Source of the DNA: Pseudomonas flavescens
GTDB lineage: Bacteria; Pseudomonadota; Gammaproteobacteria; Pseudomonadales; Pseudomonadaceae
Assembly (NCBI RefSeq): GCF_013408425.1
Contig: NZ_JACBYV010000001.1
Span: forward strand, 5,828,001-5,892,000
Direction: 5' to 3'
Length of the DNA: 64,000 bases
A program made the position numbers and the translations under genes. The notes beneath the pieces were generated by a model. That model was not told the DNA's origin, made no database searches, and worked only from the letters and a program-made list of their open reading frames with translations. Shown here one piece after another: positions 62,223-64,000 of the stretch. Numbering within the stretch: the first letter of the stretch is position 1; every line of letters begins with the position of its first letter.

Positions 62223-63167
62223 GTGAAGCGCGTGCATGTAGCGGCAGCGGTGATTCGTGGTGAGGATGGTCGCATCCTCATCGCCAGGCGTCCCGACGAC
62301 AAGCATCAGGGCGGGCTCTGGGAGTTTCCGGGGGGCAAGGTCGAGGAGGGCGAGGCCGTGCTGGCTGCTTTGTCCCGCGAGCTGCACGAGGAGTTGGGCA
62401 TTCGCCCGGAAAGTGCACGGCCACTGATCCAGGTGCGCCACGACTATGTCGACAAGCACGTCCTGCTGGACGTCTGGGAGGTCAGCCGTTTCAGTGGCGA
62501 GCCTCACGGCGCCGAAGGTCAGCCACTGGCCTGGGTGAGTGCCCGGCAGTTGGGCGATTACGATTTCCCGGCTGCCAACCGGCCAATCGTGGCGGCCGCC
62601 CGTTTGCCCGAGCAGTACCTGATCACCCCGGATGGCCTGGATGGGCCGCAGTTGCTGGCGGGCATTCGCGCAGCCATCGGCCGTGGCGCGCGGCTGATCC
62701 AGTTGCGTGCCCCGGCGATGTTCGATGCTCAGTACCGGGATCTTGCCGTGGACATCCAGGGGCTGTGCGCCGGCAAGGCGCAATTGATGCTCAAGGGGCC
62801 CCTGGAGTGGCTTGGCGATTTTCCCGCTGCCGGCTGGCACCTGACGGCCGAGCAATTGCGCAAGTATGCCGCCAAGGGGCGTCCGCTGGCGGCGGACCGC
62901 TGGCTGGCGGCGTCCTGCCACAGCGCCGAGGAGTTGCAGTTGGCGGCACAGATCGGCGCCGATTTCGTCACGCTGTCGCCGTTGCAGGCGACCCAGAGCC
63001 ACCCCGATGCACAGCCCTTGGGCTGGGAGCAGGCAACCGAGCTGCTGCAGGGCTTCAACCAGCCGTGTTACTTGCTCGGTGGAGTCGGCCCGCAGCACAG
63101 CGAGCAAGCCTGGCAGGCTGGCGCGCAGGGCGTTGCCGGAATTCGCGCCTTCTGGCCCGAGCAATAA
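62223..63167 (+). CDS. MutT-type Nudix hydrolase fused to a ThiE-like domain
   Basis: A 314-residue fusion. The N-terminal 130 residues are a MutT-type pyrophosphohydrolase: VAAAVIRGEDGRILIARRPDDKHQGGLWEFPGGKVEEGE with a complete Nudix box GGKVEEGEAVLAALSRELHEELGI. This part should remove 8-oxo-dGTP. The C-terminal 180 residues resemble thiamine phosphate synthase (LIQLRAP, WHLTAEQL, CHSAEELQLAAQIGADFVTLSP, LGGVGPQHSEQAWQAGAQGVAGIRAFW) but key ThiE motifs are altered. The fusion is common in pseudomonads; the role of the second domain is unknown. Start is GTG at 62223. Confidence 0.92.
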   Translation: MKRVHVAAAVIRGEDGRILIARRPDDKHQGGLWEFPGGKVEEGEAVLAALSRELHEELGIRPESARPLIQVRHDYVDKHVLLDVWEVSRFSGEPHGAEGQPLAWVSARQLGDYDFPAANRPIVAAARLPEQYLITPDGLDGPQLLAGIRAAIGRGARLIQLRAPAMFDAQYRDLAVDIQGLCAGKAQLMLKGPLEWLGDFPAAGWHLTAEQLRKYAAKGRPLAADRWLAASCHSAEELQLAAQIGADFVTLSPLQATQSHPDAQPLGWEQATELLQGFNQPCYLLGGVGPQHSEQAWQAGAQGVAGIRAFWPEQ

Positions 63168-63233
63168 CCACGATCTGCTGCCTGTTTCGGGCGGCAGTAC
63201 GTCTGTCCGTTTTCGCTGAGAGTTCTCCGGCCC

Positions 63234-64000
63234 ATGGCCTCGGTCTTCAATGTCATCCTGCCGGTCTTCGCGCTGATCCTCGCCGGCTTCGCCTGTCGGC
63301 GGCTGGGTCTGCTTGGCGCCACGGCGGCGTCCGAGATAAACCGCATGGTGGTCTGGCTGTGCCTGCCGGCGCTGCTCTTCGAGGCCATGGCGACGGTCGT
63401 CTGGGAGGCGATCTGGCAGCCGGGGTTCATCCTCGCCTATGGCATCGCCACTCTGGGTATCTTCGCCGTGGTGTTGCTGTGGCGCCTGCGCCGTACCGGC
63501 AGCCTGGCCGATGCCAGCGTGCAGGGGCTGAGCGCCTCCTATGCGAATACCGGTTACATGGGCATCCCGCTGTGTCTGCTGGTGTTCGGCGATGCAGGCA
63601 TGGAGCCAGCACTGATTGCCTGCCTGATCGTCATCTGCGTGCTGTTCGCCCTGGCGGTGGTGTGCATCGAAGTTGGCTTGCAGAACGAAAAGAGCGTCCT
63701 GCTGGCGGTACGCAAGGTCTCTATCGCGTTGCTGAAGAACCCCATCGTCATGGCGCCGCTGCTCGGTGCGCTATGGGCGACGACGGCGCAGCCGCTGCCC
63801 GGGCCGCTGCACCAGTTTCTCAAGTTGCTCGCCGCCGCTACCGGCCCCTGTGCGCTGATCGCGCTGGGACTGTTCCTGGCGCAGCGGCAGGAGGGCGCGC
63901 AGCAGCGCGGTATCGGCCTGGTGCTGATCAAGCTGATCGCTCATCCGCTGATCACTTGGGTGCTCGCCGTCCATGTTTTCCGCCTGCCACCCATGTGGAC
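63234..64000 (+). CDS. AEC-family transporter, N-terminal part (gene runs off the window)
   Basis: From the ATG at 63234 an open frame runs 255 codons to the window edge without a stop. It starts MASVFNVILPVFALILAGFAC and has about seven membrane helices. The N-terminal pattern, the NRMVVWLCLPALLFEAM segment, and SASYANTGYMGIPLCLLVFG with the conserved NxGxMGIPL-type loop identify the auxin efflux carrier/AEC permease family, which has about 300-320 residues. Substrates in bacteria include dicarboxylates such as malonate or malate, but none can be assigned here. Confidence 0.88.
   Translation, partial: MASVFNVILPVFALILAGFACRRLGLLGATAASEINRMVVWLCLPALLFEAMATVVWEAIWQPGFILAYGIATLGIFAVVLLWRLRRTGSLADASVQGLSASYANTGYMGIPLCLLVFGDAGMEPALIACLIVICVLFALAVVCIEVGLQNEKSVLLAVRKVSIALLKNPIVMAPLLGALWATTAQPLPGPLHQFLKLLAAATGPCALIALGLFLAQRQEGAQQRGIGLVLIKLIAHPLITWVLAVHVFRLPPMW

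Overview
The window is a piece of core chromosome from a gammaproteobacterium of the genus Pseudomonas. The evidence is the high GC content, proteins that read like pseudomonad orthologues throughout (for example Fur with a single cysteine at position 92, a 445-residue GlmM and a 579-residue FtsI), and gene order. Several details fit the mendocina/oleovorans/stutzeri side of the genus better than P. aeruginosa, but that placement is inferred from memory of gene order and was not computed. No prophage, integron, CRISPR array, rRNA operon, transposase or obvious foreign island is visible. This is mostly an ordinary, densely packed housekeeping region.

Layout, left to right. (1) 1-1268: the start of an L-lactate permease gene (minus strand) and its divergent GntR-type regulator lldR, with a good LldR operator between them. 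(2) 1497-9816: smpB, ratA, rnfH, bamE, fur, recN, then the grpE-dnaK-dnaJ chaperone genes, with a LexA-type box at recN and two sigma-32-type promoters. (3) 9900-16739: dapB, carA, carB, greA, a small membrane protein and yhbY. carA is preceded by a 16-bp perfect terminator hairpin that also lies inside a 30-codon leader frame, and carA and carB are separated by a long imperfect palindrome. (4) 16838-32077: rlmE, ftsH, folP, glmM, tpiA, secG, tRNA-Leu(GAG), a degenerate initiator-tRNA-like locus, rimP, nusA, infB, rbfA, truB, rpsO and pnp, which is the protease/cell wall/translation/RNA-decay string familiar from other pseudomonads. (5) 32100-32480: a junction flanked by two copies of the same palindrome, holding a short possible gene remnant. 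(6) 32485-37293: dolP, gmhA/diaA, yraN and lpoA on the minus strand, then rsmI and the RNase P RNA gene on the plus strand. (7) 37597-55392: the complete division and cell wall (dcw) cluster mraZ-rsmH-ftsL-ftsI-murE-murF-mraY-murD-ftsW-murG-murC-ddlB-ftsQ-ftsA-ftsZ-lpxC, with most junctions overlapping. (8) 55570-64000: dciA (minus), an M23 peptidase, secA, a MITE-like palindrome, argJ, a glutathione S-transferase, a Nudix/ThiE-like fusion and the start of an AEC-family transporter.

How the genes work together. The dcw cluster supplies every cytoplasmic step from UDP-MurNAc to lipid II (MurC, D, E, F, Ddl, MraY, MurG), the septal synthase pair FtsW/FtsI and the FtsQ/L/A/Z division machinery. 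LpoA (activator of a bifunctional penicillin-binding protein), GlmM and LpxC connect to the same envelope supply. The nusA-infB-rbfA-truB-rpsO-pnp string couples transcription, ribosome maturation and RNA turnover. grpE/dnaK/dnaJ and ftsH form the heat-shock and quality-control part.

Most noteworthy items: a decayed initiator-tRNA locus that keeps a near-consensus promoter and a terminator; the twin-palindrome junction between two chromosomal blocks that I recall as far apart in P. aeruginosa PAO1; the carA leader/attenuator arrangement; and two MITE-like palindromes. I did not find a clearly new multi-gene system.
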